DNA of 64,000 nucleotides from Microbacterium rhizosphaerae. Its GTDB lineage: Bacteria > Actinomycetota > Actinomycetes > Actinomycetales > Microbacteriaceae. Positions within the stretch are counted from its first letter, which is position 1, and every line of letters starts with the position of its first letter. This document shows positions 11,345-21,300 of this stretch, piece after piece. The DNA is taken from NCBI RefSeq assembly GCF_034120055.1, contig NZ_CP139368.1:1550001-1614000 (forward strand), given 5' to 3'. A program made the translations under genes and the position numbers. The notes below the pieces were generated by a model. It saw nothing but the letters and a program-made list of their open reading frames with translations. It searched no databases and was not told the DNA's origin.

Positions 11345-12097
11345 GTGCTGATCCTGCTGCCGCCCTCCGAGACGAAGCATCCCGGAGGCGTCCGTCGCGT
11401 CCTCGACCTCGACACAATGGCCTTCCCCGAGCTGCGGCCCCAGCGCGAGGCGGTCGTCGACGCGCTCGTCGCCCTCTCCGCGGATGAGAACGAGGCGGCG
11501 CGGGTGCTGAAGCTCAGCGAGCGCCAGCGTCCCGAGATCGCTGCCAACGCCCGACTGCGCGAGGCGCCCACGATGCCCGCCGTCGATCGCTACACCGGCG
11601 TGCTGTTCGACGCCCTCGATGCGTCGTCGCTGGATGCGGCATCCCGCCGCTGGCTCGGTGCGCACGTGCTCATCCACTCGGCGCCGTTCGGGCCGGTCGG
11701 CGCGCTCGACCGGATCCCCGCCTATCGGTTGGCGGCGAACACCGCTCTGCCGGGTGTTCCGCCACTGACGCGGCAGTGGGCGGGGGCCGTCACCGCGGCA
11801 CTGGCAGCGGCATCCCCTCCGTTCGTCCTCGATCTGCGCTCCGAGGCGTACGCGGCGCTCGGGCCCGTGCCCGCCGATATGCCGACACGGTACGTGCGCG
11901 TGGTCGCCGAGGGCCCGGACGGCTCGGCGCGGGCGCTCAACCACTTCAACAAGCACGCCAAGGGGGCGTTCGTGCGCGCTCTGGCCGAGAGCCGCCCGCG
12001 AGCATCGACGGCGGTCGGCCTGCTGCGCTGGGCGGAGGCTGCGGGCTTCGTGCTGCGCGAGGGGGATGCGCCCGGCGAGCTGGATCTGGTCGTCTGA
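11345..12097 (+). CDS. yaaA: Peroxide stress protein YaaA (DUF328/UPF0246)
   Basis: A 250-residue member of the YaaA family, which in E. coli limits intracellular unincorporated iron and DNA damage during H2O2 stress. Seen here are the N-terminal LLPPSETK motif and the late NHFNKHAKG motif. The GTG start at 11345 sits 24 bases after the atp terminator, after GAAAGGA (11331-11337). It is a single-gene unit, convergent with the permease on the minus strand. Confidence 0.88.
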   Translation: MLILLPPSETKHPGGVRRVLDLDTMAFPELRPQREAVVDALVALSADENEAARVLKLSERQRPEIAANARLREAPTMPAVDRYTGVLFDALDASSLDAASRRWLGAHVLIHSAPFGPVGALDRIPAYRLAANTALPGVPPLTRQWAGAVTAALAAASPPFVLDLRSEAYAALGPVPADMPTRYVRVVAEGPDGSARALNHFNKHAKGAFVRALAESRPRASTAVGLLRWAEAAGFVLREGDAPGELDLVV

Positions 12098-12112
12098 ATC
12101 GCGCGGGAGGAA

Positions 12113-12154
12113 GCCGACGCCGGTGGGACGAGAATCCGTCCCACCGGCGTCGGC
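12113..12154. terminator. Bidirectional terminator between yaaA and the permease
   Basis: Perfect 18-bp inverted repeat (12113-12130 and 12137-12154) with a six-base loop, placed between two convergent stop codons. It is the longest perfect hairpin noted in the window. Confidence 0.9.
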
Positions 12155-12160
12155 GTCCGA

Positions 12161-13675
12161 TCAGCGCGTGGTCTGCACGGCTGCCGTGCGGCTGCGGATC
12201 TGCTCGGCGACCGCGATGGCATCGCCTGCCGGCGCGTGGGACTTGCGGTCCGGGCGCGCGATGAACAGGTAGAGCCCGCCGGTCACGAGGACGATGCCCA
12301 GTCCGATGAGCACGATCCAGTCCGCGAAGACGTTGCCCGACGACCCCGGGCGCGCCAGCAGGTACATCGCGAAGATGCCGTAGGCGAGCGCGACGAAGTT
12401 CACGAGCATGCCCCAGCGACCGAGCGAGAACGGACCGGCCGGTCGCCAGCCTCTCACGCGCTGACGGAGCGCGGCGAGTACGACCATCTGGAACGCGACG
12501 TAGATCCCGAGCACCGCGAATGCGGTCACCGAGTTCAGCAGGTCCTCGTTGACGAAGATCAGGAGCGCGAGGAGCACCGGGACGGTGCACGCGACGATGA
12601 GCGCATTCGCGGGCACCTTGGTGCGCGGGGTGACCTTCGAAAGCCAGCGGTGGCCCGGCAGCATCCCGTCGCGCGCGAACGAGTAGAGCAGCCTGCTCGC
12701 AGCCGCCTGCAGGCTGAGGACGCACGAGAGGAAGGCGGTGACCGCGACGACGAGGAAGATCTTCGCGCCGACCGGCCCGAGCGTCGACTCCAGGATGGCG
12801 GGGATGGGGTCGGTCTCCTTGCCCGACACGATGGCCTGCAGGTCCGGTGCCGCGAGCACGTAGCCGCCGAACGAGAACAGAGCCGAGATGCCGCCGACGA
12901 TGATCGTCAGCATCATCGCCCGGGGGATGCGCACGGCGGGGCGGGCGACCTCCTCCGCCACGTCGCCGCACGCCTCGAACCCGTAGAACAGGAAGAGGCC
13001 GGCGAGCGCGGCGCCGAAGAACGCGGTGAGGTAGCTGCCGTCGCCCTGCACGCCCATCGTGTCGAAGAACACGCTGAACGGCTGCTTGCGCTGGAACAGC
13101 AGCAGGTACAGGCCGACGCCGATGACGCCGACGAGCTCGGCCGCGAGGCCGATCTGCGCCACGCGGGCCATCGTGCGCGTGCCCGAGAAGTTCAGCAGGA
13201 GTGCGACGAGCAGCAGTGCGACGGTCAGCAGCAGGGTCGACAGCGGCGTCGACGGGATGCCGAAGAGGCTTCCGAGGAAGCCGGATCCGTATTCCGCCAC
13301 CGCGGTGATCGTCACGATCATCGCCCAGATATAGACCCACGCGGCCATCCAGGCGTAGCGGCGGCCCCAGAGGCGACGCGCCCACGGATAGATGCCGCCG
13401 TGGATCGGATACTGCGAGACGACCTCGCCGAATACGAGCGAGACCAGCAGCTGGCCCGCGCCGACGATGAAGATCCAGAAGATCGATGGCGGACCGCCGA
13501 CCGACAGTGCGACCGCGAAGAGCGAGTACACGCCGACCAGGGGGGAGAGGTACGTGAAGCCGAGGGCGAAGTTCGCCCAGAAGCTCATCGACCGGTTGAA
13601 GTGGTCCTGGTAGCCCAGGACGTTGAGGTGCTCGCCGTCGTCGAGGACAGAGGGCTTGGGGGAGTCGCCGGACAT
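12161..13675 (-). CDS. APC-superfamily amino acid permease
   Basis: A 504-residue polytopic protein with 12-14 hydrophobic segments in the APC arrangement. Typical features are the early GVYSLFA-type glycine-broken helix, the FYGFEACGD segment in helix 6, and a long polar C-terminal tail. It probably imports an amino acid or amine by proton symport; substrate cannot be read directly. The upstream neighbour on the same strand is a succinate-semialdehyde-type dehydrogenase, so GABA or a related amine is a reasonable guess. A good GAAAGGA site precedes the ATG. The 83-base gap to the dehydrogenase contains a hairpin, so the two may be partly uncoupled. Confidence 0.85.
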   Translation of the reverse strand: MSGDSPKPSVLDDGEHLNVLGYQDHFNRSMSFWANFALGFTYLSPLVGVYSLFAVALSVGGPPSIFWIFIVGAGQLLVSLVFGEVVSQYPIHGGIYPWARRLWGRRYAWMAAWVYIWAMIVTITAVAEYGSGFLGSLFGIPSTPLSTLLLTVALLLVALLLNFSGTRTMARVAQIGLAAELVGVIGVGLYLLLFQRKQPFSVFFDTMGVQGDGSYLTAFFGAALAGLFLFYGFEACGDVAEEVARPAVRIPRAMMLTIIVGGISALFSFGGYVLAAPDLQAIVSGKETDPIPAILESTLGPVGAKIFLVVAVTAFLSCVLSLQAAASRLLYSFARDGMLPGHRWLSKVTPRTKVPANALIVACTVPVLLALLIFVNEDLLNSVTAFAVLGIYVAFQMVVLAALRQRVRGWRPAGPFSLGRWGMLVNFVALAYGIFAMYLLARPGSSGNVFADWIVLIGLGIVLVTGGLYLFIARPDRKSHAPAGDAIAVAEQIRSRTAAVQTTR

Positions 13676-13701
13676 CGCTTCCTTTCAGGGGTGGGTGAAG
13701 A

Positions 13702-13735
13702 GCGCTGCCCGCCGATCACGTCGGTCGGGCAGCGC
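13702..13735 (-). terminator. Hairpin between aldehyde dehydrogenase and permease genes
   Basis: GCGCTGCCCG pairs with CGGGCAGCGC (13702-13711, 13726-13735), extended by CCGA/TCGG around a one-base bulge, with a five-base loop. It lies 23 bases after the dehydrogenase stop and 27 before the permease start. It may act as a partial terminator that lowers permease expression relative to the enzyme. Confidence 0.65.
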
Positions 13736-13758
13736 GGGGGAGACGGCTCGGGATGCCG

Positions 13759-15123
13759 TCAGCCGATGCGGATCATCTTCTTGTTGACGAACTCATCGGC
13801 ACCGAAGCGGCCGAGCTCACGGCCCGATCCGCTGCGCTTGACGCCGCCGAAGGGGAGCTCCGCTCCATCCGCGGCGACGACGTTGACGAAGACCATGCCG
13901 GCCTCGATGCCGTCGGCGACGCGCAGCGCCTGCTCGGCATCCGTCGTGAAGACGTAGGAGCCCAGCCCGAACGGCGTGTCGTTCGCGAGTGCGACGGCGG
14001 CGTCCTCGTCGGCGACGCGGAACACCTGGGCGACGGGGCCGAAGAACTCCTCATGGAAGGCGTCGCTCCCCGGCTGGACGTCGGTGAGGATCGTCGCGGA
14101 GTAGAAATTGCCGTTGCGCGAGCCGCCGGCGTGGAGCGTGGCGCCCTGCGCGACCGCACGCGCTACCTGCTCGGAGAGGATCTCCGCCGCGCGCGCGCTC
14201 GAGAGCGGGCCCAGAGCCGTGCCCTCCTGCTTCGGGTCGCCCTCGGCGATCGCGTTCATCGCCGCCGTGAACTTCTCGAGGAACGCGTCGTACAGGTCGT
14301 CGACGACGATGAAGCGCTTGGCTGCGTTGCACGCCTGGCCGTTGTTGTCGACGCGGGCCAGGACGGCGGATTCGACCGTGGCGTCCAGGTCGTCGGTCGA
14401 CAGGAGGATGAACGGGTCCGACCCGCCCAGCTCGAGCACGACCTTCTTGAGGTACCGGCCGGCGATCTCCGCGACGGCTGCGCCTGCGCGCTCGGACCCG
14501 GTGAGCGAGACGCCCTGCACGCGCGGGTCGGCGATGACCGTCTCGATCTGTTCGTGGGAGGCGTAGACGTTCACGTAGGCGCCGGCGGGGAAGCCGGCAT
14601 CCCGGAAGATCTGCTCCATCGCGGCAGCCGACTCCGGGCACTGCTCCGCGTGCTTGAGGAGGATCGTGTTGCCGATGACGAGGTTCGGGCCGGCGAAGCG
14701 GGCCACCTGGTAGTACGGGAAGTTCCAGGGCATGATTCCCAGCAGCACGCCGAGCGCCGATCGTCGGATGAAGGCCGACCCCTCGCCGGCGAGCAGATCG
14801 ATCTTCTCGTCCGCCATCAGCGACTCGGCGTTGTCGGCGTAGTACTCGTAGATCGCTGCGGCGAACTCGACCTCGCCGACCGCCTGCTCGATCGGCTTGC
14901 CCATCTCGCGCACGATGATCTCGCCGAGCTCCTGCGCCCGCTCGTTGTGCAGCTCGCCCACACGGCGGATGAGCGCCGCCCGCTCCGCGACGGTCGAGCT
15001 CTTCGACCAGGTGCGGAACGCGTCGTGTGCGGAGGCGATCGCCGACTGCAGATCGGCGTCCGAGATGGTCGCGTAGGTCTTGACGATCTCACCGGTGAGA
15101 GGATCGGTCACGGCGTAGGACAT
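13759..15123 (-). CDS. gabD: NAD(P)-dependent succinate-semialdehyde dehydrogenase family protein
   Basis: Aldehyde dehydrogenase of 454 residues. It has the conserved PWNFP, the catalytic general base in LELGGSDPF and the nucleophilic cysteine in NNGQACNAAKR. Overall it matches the short SSADH subfamily that oxidises succinate semialdehyde to succinate in GABA breakdown. The ATG at 15123 is preceded by AAGGAG at perfect spacing; an upstream in-frame ATG at 15180 lacks one. It is paired with a downstream APC permease, and a GntR/cache regulator pair lies about 2.4 kb away. No transaminase is seen nearby, so the substrate is inferred. Confidence 0.85.
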   Translation of the reverse strand: MSYAVTDPLTGEIVKTYATISDADLQSAIASAHDAFRTWSKSSTVAERAALIRRVGELHNERAQELGEIIVREMGKPIEQAVGEVEFAAAIYEYYADNAESLMADEKIDLLAGEGSAFIRRSALGVLLGIMPWNFPYYQVARFAGPNLVIGNTILLKHAEQCPESAAAMEQIFRDAGFPAGAYVNVYASHEQIETVIADPRVQGVSLTGSERAGAAVAEIAGRYLKKVVLELGGSDPFILLSTDDLDATVESAVLARVDNNGQACNAAKRFIVVDDLYDAFLEKFTAAMNAIAEGDPKQEGTALGPLSSARAAEILSEQVARAVAQGATLHAGGSRNGNFYSATILTDVQPGSDAFHEEFFGPVAQVFRVADEDAAVALANDTPFGLGSYVFTTDAEQALRVADGIEAGMVFVNVVAADGAELPFGGVKRSGSGRELGRFGADEFVNKKMIRIG

Positions 15124-15197
15124 GCGGTACTCCTTCGGGATGCACGCGCCGGACCGCCGCCCGCCGCGCTGCGAACTCACCTAAAAGATATACCAGT

Positions 15198-15206
15198 GAA
15201 TGATTC
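15198..15206. promoter_or_regulatory. Small palindrome in the gabD promoter region
   Basis: GAAT-G-ATTC lies in an AT-rich patch upstream of the dehydrogenase; the minus strand then reads TATATC, a plausible -10. Short palindromes like this are typical GntR/FadR operators, and a GntR-family gene is nearby. Speculative. Confidence 0.3.
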
Positions 15207-15264
15207 GTTTGGCGAGGGGTTGGGCGCGCGAGCGGGGGGACTGCCGCGCGGCCGCGTCCGAGAG

Positions 15265-15270
15265 TAGCTT
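15265..15270 (+). promoter_or_regulatory. -10 hexamer of the S53 peptidase gene (leaderless)
   Basis: TAGCTT, seven bases, then ATG at 15278. The spacing puts the transcription start at or next to the start codon and selects 15278 over an in-frame ATG at 15200. Confidence 0.5.
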
Positions 15271-15277
15271 CAGCGCC

Positions 15278-16792
15278 ATGAAGAACATGCGCCCCATCAG
15301 GGCCTTCGCTTTCGCCTGGGCTCTCGCCCTGTCCGGAGCACTGGTCGTCGTCACCCCCGGCGTCACGGCTGCTCCGGCATCCCGCTATCCAGCGGTCACC
15401 CCCGCCGCCTCCGACTACCAGCAGCTGTCGGCATCCACGACCCCGCCGACCGAGGCTCAGTGCAACTCGGTGGGCCGCCGCTGCTTCAATCCCGCCTCGA
15501 TCCGGGCGGCCTACAACCTCAACGGCCTCGTCGCCGGCGGCATGGACGGAGGCGGGATCACGGTCGCCATCATCGACTCGTTCGGCAGCGACACGATGGC
15601 GCATGACCTGCACGTCTACAACCAGGCGTTCGGGCTGCCCCCGATGTGCGGCGAGGAGGGCGTGACGTGCGCCCCCGGCATGCCGACGTTCTCGCGCCTC
15701 GCCCTCCAGGGCGCGCCGGCGACCAAGGCGCCGCCCGCGACGGCGAAGTCGCCCGGGCTGCAGGACAAGTCGGCGTGGGCCATCGAGGTCGCGCTCGACG
15801 TCGAGACCGTGCATGCGGTGGCGCCGGGGGCGAACATCCTCCTGGTGACCACCCCGGTCGCCGAGACCCTCGGTGTCCAGGGACTGCCGCAGATGATGGC
15901 GGCCGAGAAGTACGTCGTCGACAACCACCTCGCGCAGGTCATCACGCAGAGCTTCGGGACCGCGGAGGAGGCGTTCAACACGCCGTCGTCGCTGCTGAAC
16001 CTGCGCGGCGCATTCACGGCCGCGGCCGCGAGCGGTGTCACGGTGCTGGCATCCACGGGCGACAACGGCACGGCGAACGTCATGAAGGCGCCGGTCGGCG
16101 GACCCAATGCCGGACCCACGATCCCGTATCCCACCGTCGGGTGGCCGGCATCCGATCCGCTCGTCACCGCGGTGGGCGGCACCTACCTGTGCACCGACCC
16201 GACGGCGACCGTGGGTCGCGTGACCCTGAGTTCGATGAGTCCCACGCGGTGCCTGGCGAACCCGGGCGTCGCGGAGGTCGGCTGGATCGCCTCCGGCGGG
16301 GGATACAGCCACGTGTTCGGCAAGCCGGACTACCAGAACACGCTGCCGGCCGGAAGCACGCAGATCGGAGCGATGCGCGGGATTCCCGACGTCGCCCTGC
16401 TCGCGTCGGCAACGACCGGCACGCTGGAGTACCTGAGCCTGCCGCCGGACGGGCAGAGCGGCATCCTGTGCGGCGGCACTCCGTGCAGCACCGGCTGGTA
16501 CGTGGTCGGCGGCACGTCCCTGTCGTCGCCGGCGATGGCCGGCATCGTCGCCATCGCGGCGCAGCTGAACGGTGGCGGACTGGGGCTCATCAACCCCGCT
16601 CTCTACAAGATCGGCGCAGACCCGACGCGGTACGCCGCTGACTTCTTCGACGTCACGACGGGGAACAACACGCTGGACCCGTCGGTTCCCGGCTATCCCG
16701 CGACGACGGGCTGGGATCCGGTCACGGGCCTGGGCACCATCAACGGCGAGAACTTCGTGCCCGACCTGGTCGCAGCCGTGCACGGCAACTGA
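15278..16792 (+). CDS. Secreted S53-family (sedolisin/kumamolisin-like) serine peptidase lacking the usual propeptide domain
   Basis: 504 residues with a Sec signal peptide (MKNMRPIRAF then a hydrophobic core, cleavage near AAPAS at 32-36). The sedolisin catalytic set is complete: E170 and D174 in AWAIEVALD, oxyanion D262 in ASTGDNG, and nucleophile S414 in GGTSLSSP. The C-terminal Ca2+-site segments FFDVTTG and GWDPVTGLG are present. The catalytic fold begins by about residue 70, whereas canonical sedolisins carry a propeptide of about 190 residues; only some 35 residues separate signal peptide and fold. Secreted sedolisins work at acidic pH on proteins. The gene is flanked by minus-strand genes and is probably its own transcription unit. 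Confidence 0.88.
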   Translation: MKNMRPIRAFAFAWALALSGALVVVTPGVTAAPASRYPAVTPAASDYQQLSASTTPPTEAQCNSVGRRCFNPASIRAAYNLNGLVAGGMDGGGITVAIIDSFGSDTMAHDLHVYNQAFGLPPMCGEEGVTCAPGMPTFSRLALQGAPATKAPPATAKSPGLQDKSAWAIEVALDVETVHAVAPGANILLVTTPVAETLGVQGLPQMMAAEKYVVDNHLAQVITQSFGTAEEAFNTPSSLLNLRGAFTAAAASGVTVLASTGDNGTANVMKAPVGGPNAGPTIPYPTVGWPASDPLVTAVGGTYLCTDPTATVGRVTLSSMSPTRCLANPGVAEVGWIASGGGYSHVFGKPDYQNTLPAGSTQIGAMRGIPDVALLASATTGTLEYLSLPPDGQSGILCGGTPCSTGWYVVGGTSLSSPAMAGIVAIAAQLNGGGLGLINPALYKIGADPTRYAADFFDVTTGNNTLDPSVPGYPATTGWDPVTGLGTINGENFVPDLVAAVHGN

Positions 16793-16800
16793 GCGGGATG

Positions 16801-16830
16801 ACGGCGGGCGCGGTGATCCGCGCCCGCCGT
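16801..16830. terminator. Terminator after the S53 peptidase gene
   Basis: Perfect 13-bp stem (16801-16813 and 16818-16830) with a TGAT loop between convergent genes, eight bases after the peptidase stop codon and 17 bases from the cache gene stop. Confidence 0.88.
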
Positions 16831-16847
16831 CCTCGTCCGCGCGGAGC

Positions 16848-17564
16848 TCAGGCGCGGTGCACCGCGGGACGCACGAGCACCGTGAACGGCGCTCCTGCGC
16901 AGGCGACGCGGGCGTCCGCATCCGCGATCGTCCCCACCTGCAGGGCAGGCTCGGTCGACACGATGACCCGGCCGTCCGCATTGACGAGGGCCACCGGCTC
17001 ATCGGCGTCGAGGAAGGCGGGAAGCAGGTCGCGCTCGAGTCGGCGGACCGCCACATCGGCCCCCACGACTCCCGCGACGGCGCCCGTGGCGGCCGATCGC
17101 ACCGGCGAGGTGAACGTCAGGATGTAATCGCACGTGCACAGGTGGTCGACGTAGGGGCCGGTCACGTGCGCCTGGAAGGTGGTGGCGGGGACGCGGAACC
17201 ACTCGAGCGACCGGAAGTCCCGCAGGTACTCCGCGTAGCCGCGCGTCGTGAGGTCGAGCCGCGTCGGCACGGTCGTCGCCCCGAGCACGGGGTTGTCATC
17301 GAGCGGACCGAGCCACCACGCGAAGTGGACACCGCGCGCCGACACCACGTCGCTGTCGGCGATGAAGCCCGCGCCGACGAATCGGGCGTCGTCGGCGTCG
17401 AGCACCGGGAGCACGAGGTCGGCGACCGTTCCGTCGATCTCGGCGGGCTTCGGGTCGGAGCCCAGAGCCTCCTCCACGTCACCGCGCCACGCATCCAGAA
17501 GCGTGAAGACCTCGCGCGTCCGGTCGTCCACGAGGGCGGCGAGCTCATGCGCTGAGCGGCTCAT
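16848..17564 (-). CDS. Cache-domain protein, cytoplasmic, coupled to a GntR regulator
   Basis: A 238-residue protein without signal peptide or membrane helix. Its second half resembles a dCache/PDC ligand-binding fold: GPYVDHLC, then ILTFTSPVR, then GVVGADVAVRRLERDL. Its start overlaps the end of the GntR gene by 20 bases, so they are translated together. Free-standing Cache proteins next to FadR-type regulators probably sense a small molecule such as an amino acid or carboxylate for a catabolic operon; here the candidates are the permease and dehydrogenase genes nearby. The ligand is unknown. Confidence 0.7.
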   Translation of the reverse strand: MSRSAHELAALVDDRTREVFTLLDAWRGDVEEALGSDPKPAEIDGTVADLVLPVLDADDARFVGAGFIADSDVVSARGVHFAWWLGPLDDNPVLGATTVPTRLDLTTRGYAEYLRDFRSLEWFRVPATTFQAHVTGPYVDHLCTCDYILTFTSPVRSAATGAVAGVVGADVAVRRLERDLLPAFLDADEPVALVNADGRVIVSTEPALQVGTIADADARVACAGAPFTVLVRPAVHRA

Positions 17565-18315
17565 CGAGGGCTCCTCCTCTCTCGACGCGCGCCTTCGCCG
17601 CGAGCACGCGCTCGGCCAGAAGGGTGATCAGCGAACCGGCCGCCTCCCGTGCCGGCGCAGGGCGGCACGTGGCCACCGCGCGCACGATCCGGCGGTCGTG
17701 CGCGAGGGTGTCGGTGCGCACGACCGGATCGTCGAGGCCGATCAGCAGCAGGGGCGCGGCATCGGCCTGGAGTCGGATCTGCTCGCGGACGAGCCGCGGC
17801 GATTGGCTCAGCACCGCGAGCTCGAGGAAGAACCCTCCCTGGTTCGTGCGGGCGGCCGCGGGGCCCGAGAAGTCCGCCTCGCCGAGCCACGCGTCCAGAC
17901 GCTCGGCGTCGCCGGGCGTGGCGCGTTCCGCGGCGCGCTCGGTGGCCGCGGCCACGATCGCGGAGAAGTAGACGGCGATGTCGCCGATCTCGACCTGGCT
18001 GAGATTGCGCAGGCGCGCGGTCAGGATGCCGCGGTGCTCCGCGTCGTCGTGGACGACGAAGCTGCCGCCCTCGCGGCCGCGCCGCGTCTCGACCAGACCG
18101 CCGTCGCGGAGGATGCCGAGACCCTCGCGCACCGTGATGAGGGCCACGCCGAAGCGGCGCGCCAGCTCCGGCTCGCTCGGCAACCGCTCGCCCGGGGCGA
18201 GCACGCCCAGCACGATGCCGTCGGTGATGCGGCGCGCCACCTGCTCGGCGCGCCCGGCATCGGACAGCTGCGCGAACACCGCCTCGCGCGCACCGGGCCC
18301 CACCCTTGACGACAC
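17545..18315 (-). CDS. GntR-family (FadR subfamily) transcriptional regulator
   Basis: 256 residues: an N-terminal winged helix with the GntR signature PGERLPSEPELARRFGV followed by TVREGLGILRDGGL, then an all-helical FCD-type effector domain with conserved Asp/His positions. The GTG at 18315 is preferred because TATGGT sits seven bases upstream. An in-frame ATG at 18327 would place the start inside that -10 box. It forms a two-gene unit with the cache protein, and its likely targets are the gabD/permease genes and itself. Confidence 0.87.
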   Translation of the reverse strand: MSSRVGPGAREAVFAQLSDAGRAEQVARRITDGIVLGVLAPGERLPSEPELARRFGVALITVREGLGILRDGGLVETRRGREGGSFVVHDDAEHRGILTARLRNLSQVEIGDIAVYFSAIVAAATERAAERATPGDAERLDAWLGEADFSGPAAARTNQGGFFLELAVLSQSPRLVREQIRLQADAAPLLLIGLDDPVVRTDTLAHDRRIVRAVATCRPAPAREAAGSLITLLAERVLAAKARVERGGALDEPLSA

Positions 18316-18322
18316 GTGCCCC

Positions 18323-18328
18323 ACCATA
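18323..18328 (-). promoter_or_regulatory. -10 hexamer of the GntR/cache unit (leaderless)
   Basis: The minus strand reads TATGGT, seven bases, then GTG at 18315. This is the same spacing as the other leaderless starts in the window. Confidence 0.45.
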
Positions 18329-18344
18329 GCCGAGGCACACGGCA

Positions 18345-18374
18345 GGGGTCCGAGCCGCGCGCGGCCCGGACCCC
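18345..18374 (-). terminator. Terminator of the S8 protease gene
   Basis: GGGGTCCG pairs with CGGACCCC (18345-18352, 18367-18374) around an inner GCCGC/GCGGC pairing. It lies 12 bases past the protease stop and just upstream of the GntR promoter. Confidence 0.8.
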
Positions 18375-18386
18375 GTCATCCCTGGA

Positions 18387-21300
18387 TCAGCGGACCGCGT
18401 AGGCCGCCGTGATCGTCTGCAGGACCTTGGCGCCGTTCGCGTCGGTGAGCTCGACCCGCAGGCTGACCGTCTTGCCCGAGGAACCCGTGTGGTCCACCAC
18501 CAGGTTCGCGCCCGACGACGTCAGGCTCGTCGTGCCCTCGGTCCACGTCATGCCGGCGTCGACCGACGTCCACACCCGGGCGGCCGTGACGGCGCCCGCG
18601 GTGTACCCCGGGTTCGCCTGCACCCGCGCCGGGATGATCACCGGCCCCGCCGCGACGGTCTTGAGACCGTCCGTCGGAAGGTCCAGGCGCGGCAGGAGCA
18701 GCGCGAGCGGCTGACTGTAGACGTTCGGGTCCGCGTGCGAGGTGAACGTCCACGTCGTGTCCGTCGCGGTGGACCGCTTCCAGAACTTCGCAGGGCTGCC
18801 GACCTTCTCGATGTGCATCGACAGGTCGTAGGTCGCTTCACCGGACGGCACCGTGAAGACGCCGTACGGATCGTAGCTGCTGCCGATGACGACGCCGTTG
18901 CGCTTGAGCTGCATGTTGCCGAGGTCGCCGAAGCCGCCCTGATCGGCCCAGTGGCCCGCGCTGTCCCCCCACACGGCGGTCTGGATGCCGAGCAGGTCGC
19001 CCTGGCGCTCCGCGATCAACGTGGGTGCGCCGGTGGCATCCTTGCGGACAGCGGGTGCGATGCTGCCGCCGTACCACGAGTCGGTGATCCGCTGACCGGG
19101 CGTGAAGGTCCGGTAGTGGTCGTTCATCGCCTCGCCGAACGGCAGGCTCGAGGAGAGCGAACGGTAGTACTTCGTGCTGTCGGCGGTGACGAACTCCGTC
19201 CGCGCGCTGGGCGCGGGGATGAAGTCGAAGCCGCCGATCGCGAAGGCCACCGTGTCGGGGCGCTGCACCGCCACCGACCCGACCAGGTCCGTCGCGACGC
19301 CCATGCTCTCGTAGGTGTCGTCGATGCGACCGAGCGAGGCGTCCGACACGTCGTGCTTCTGAGCCGTCACGAGCTGACCGTCGGAGAAGAAGCCCAGCGT
19401 GTAGGCGTAGGGCGTGTTCGCCTGCGCCGACCAGGTCAGCGTCGACGGTCCCGCGGCCAGCTCTGCCGCCAGCGCCGCACCCTCGGTCGCGGAGAGCGTG
19501 TAGGTCGGCAGGGGGGCCTTGTTGAAACCGGCGGATGCCAGCCACGTCCCCGGGTCGTCGCGCCACAGCAGCAGCGCCTTCGCCCCGGCGCTCTGCGCGC
19601 GGCTGGCCACCGAGAAGTCGTCGGCTCCGATCGCGAGCTTCGCCACGACGACCTTGCCCTTGACGTCGACGTTCTTGAAGTCGGCTGCGGCTCCGGCGCC
19701 GACCGAGACGGCGTCTGCCGTGCCCGATCCGTCGAGGTTGCCGATGCCCGGCTTCGCCGACAGCGGGTGCAGCGCGAGGCCGCCTGCGGTCGTCATCGAC
19801 GAAACGAGCGGCGCGATCCGACGGCTCCAGTGGCCGAACTCGAACGAGCCGTCGTCCTTGGCGACCTTTCCGGTGATCTGCGCGTAGAACTCACGCGTGC
19901 CCGGACCGACGTTCATCGACCCCGAGCTCACGAACATGCCCTGCCAGATGCGGTCGAACGTGAAGGTCGTCATCCGGGTCTCGGTGGGCTGCTCGGTCGA
20001 GACGGTCAGCGGGTTGGCCTGCCGCGCATCCAGGACGATCGTCGTGTCCTTGTCGATCGTCACCTCCGGGCGGGCGAGGTACGCCAGCGACTGTGCGGCG
20101 GCCCTGCTGTTCGCGGCCGTCCCCGGCGTCGGCGTGAAGTCGAACGACGAGACGAAGTACGTGCCGGGCCGGACCGTAAAGGTCTGCTCCTTGCCGTTGA
20201 CGTACGCCTGCTGACCGACGGAGGTGTCCGTGTTCACGAACTGCACGCTCGACGAGCCGGTGGCCGGCTGGCCGTTGCGGTCGAGGACCTGGACCTTGAC
20301 GGTGAGCGCCGGTGCCGACGCGTACAGGCCGAAGGCCGTCGACACCCGCTGGGTGTCGCTCGTGGCGATCATGCGCGCCGTGATGTCGCCGAGCGAGCTG
20401 TCCGGGATGTTGGCCCCGAGCTGCACGGTCACCGGGACGTCGACGCTGCCGTGCGCGGGAACCGTGACGTGCTGGGGCAGGCGCAGCAGCGGCGTGTTCA
20501 GCGGCTTGTCGTCGTTGCCCGTCACGCCCTGGACGTTCAGGCGCAGGTCGACTGCGGTGTCGCCGCGGTTCGTGTAGGTGAGGCTCTTCGCGCTGTACTC
20601 CTTGGTCTGGGGGTAGTCGAAGGAACCGCCGAACACGGTGGACTGGCCGGTGACCGTCTGGGTCAGCATCCGGGAGATGTCGAGGCGGCCGGCCCCAACC
20701 TCCTGGGCGTCGCCGGGAACGGTCGGGTCGGCCGACGAGGTGAGCACCTGCTTGATCTGTGCGCCGGTGAGTGTCGGGAAGGCCTCCTTGGCGATGGCCG
20801 CGGCGCCGGCGACGTGCGGGGTCGCCATCGAGGTGCCCGACATGGTGCGGTAGGCGTACACGCCGCGGCCGCCCGCGGCGGCGGCGAGGATGTCGACGCC
20901 GGGCGCCGCGATCTCGGGCTTGACGATGTGACTCACACCCACCGGTCCGCGGCTCGAGAACTGGGCCGTCGCATCCTTCGAGTCGACGGCGCCGACCGTC
21001 AGGGCCGAGGCGGCGCAGCCGGGGCTGGAGACCGTGTTGTGGCGTGCCCCCATGTTGCCCGCGGCGATCACGAACAGGCTGCTGCTCGAGGCCGACAGGT
21101 CGTCGACCGCCTGGGCGATCGGGTCGTCGCAGGTCGTCGCGGGCGCGGTGCTGCCGAGGCTCATCGAGATGACGTCCGCGTGCTGGGCCACGGCCCACTG
21201 CATCCCCGCGATGATGTCGGAGTCGTATCCGCCGCCCCCATCGCCGAGCACCTTGCCGATGAGCAGGGTGGCGCCGGAGGCGACGCCGCGCTCCTTGCCG

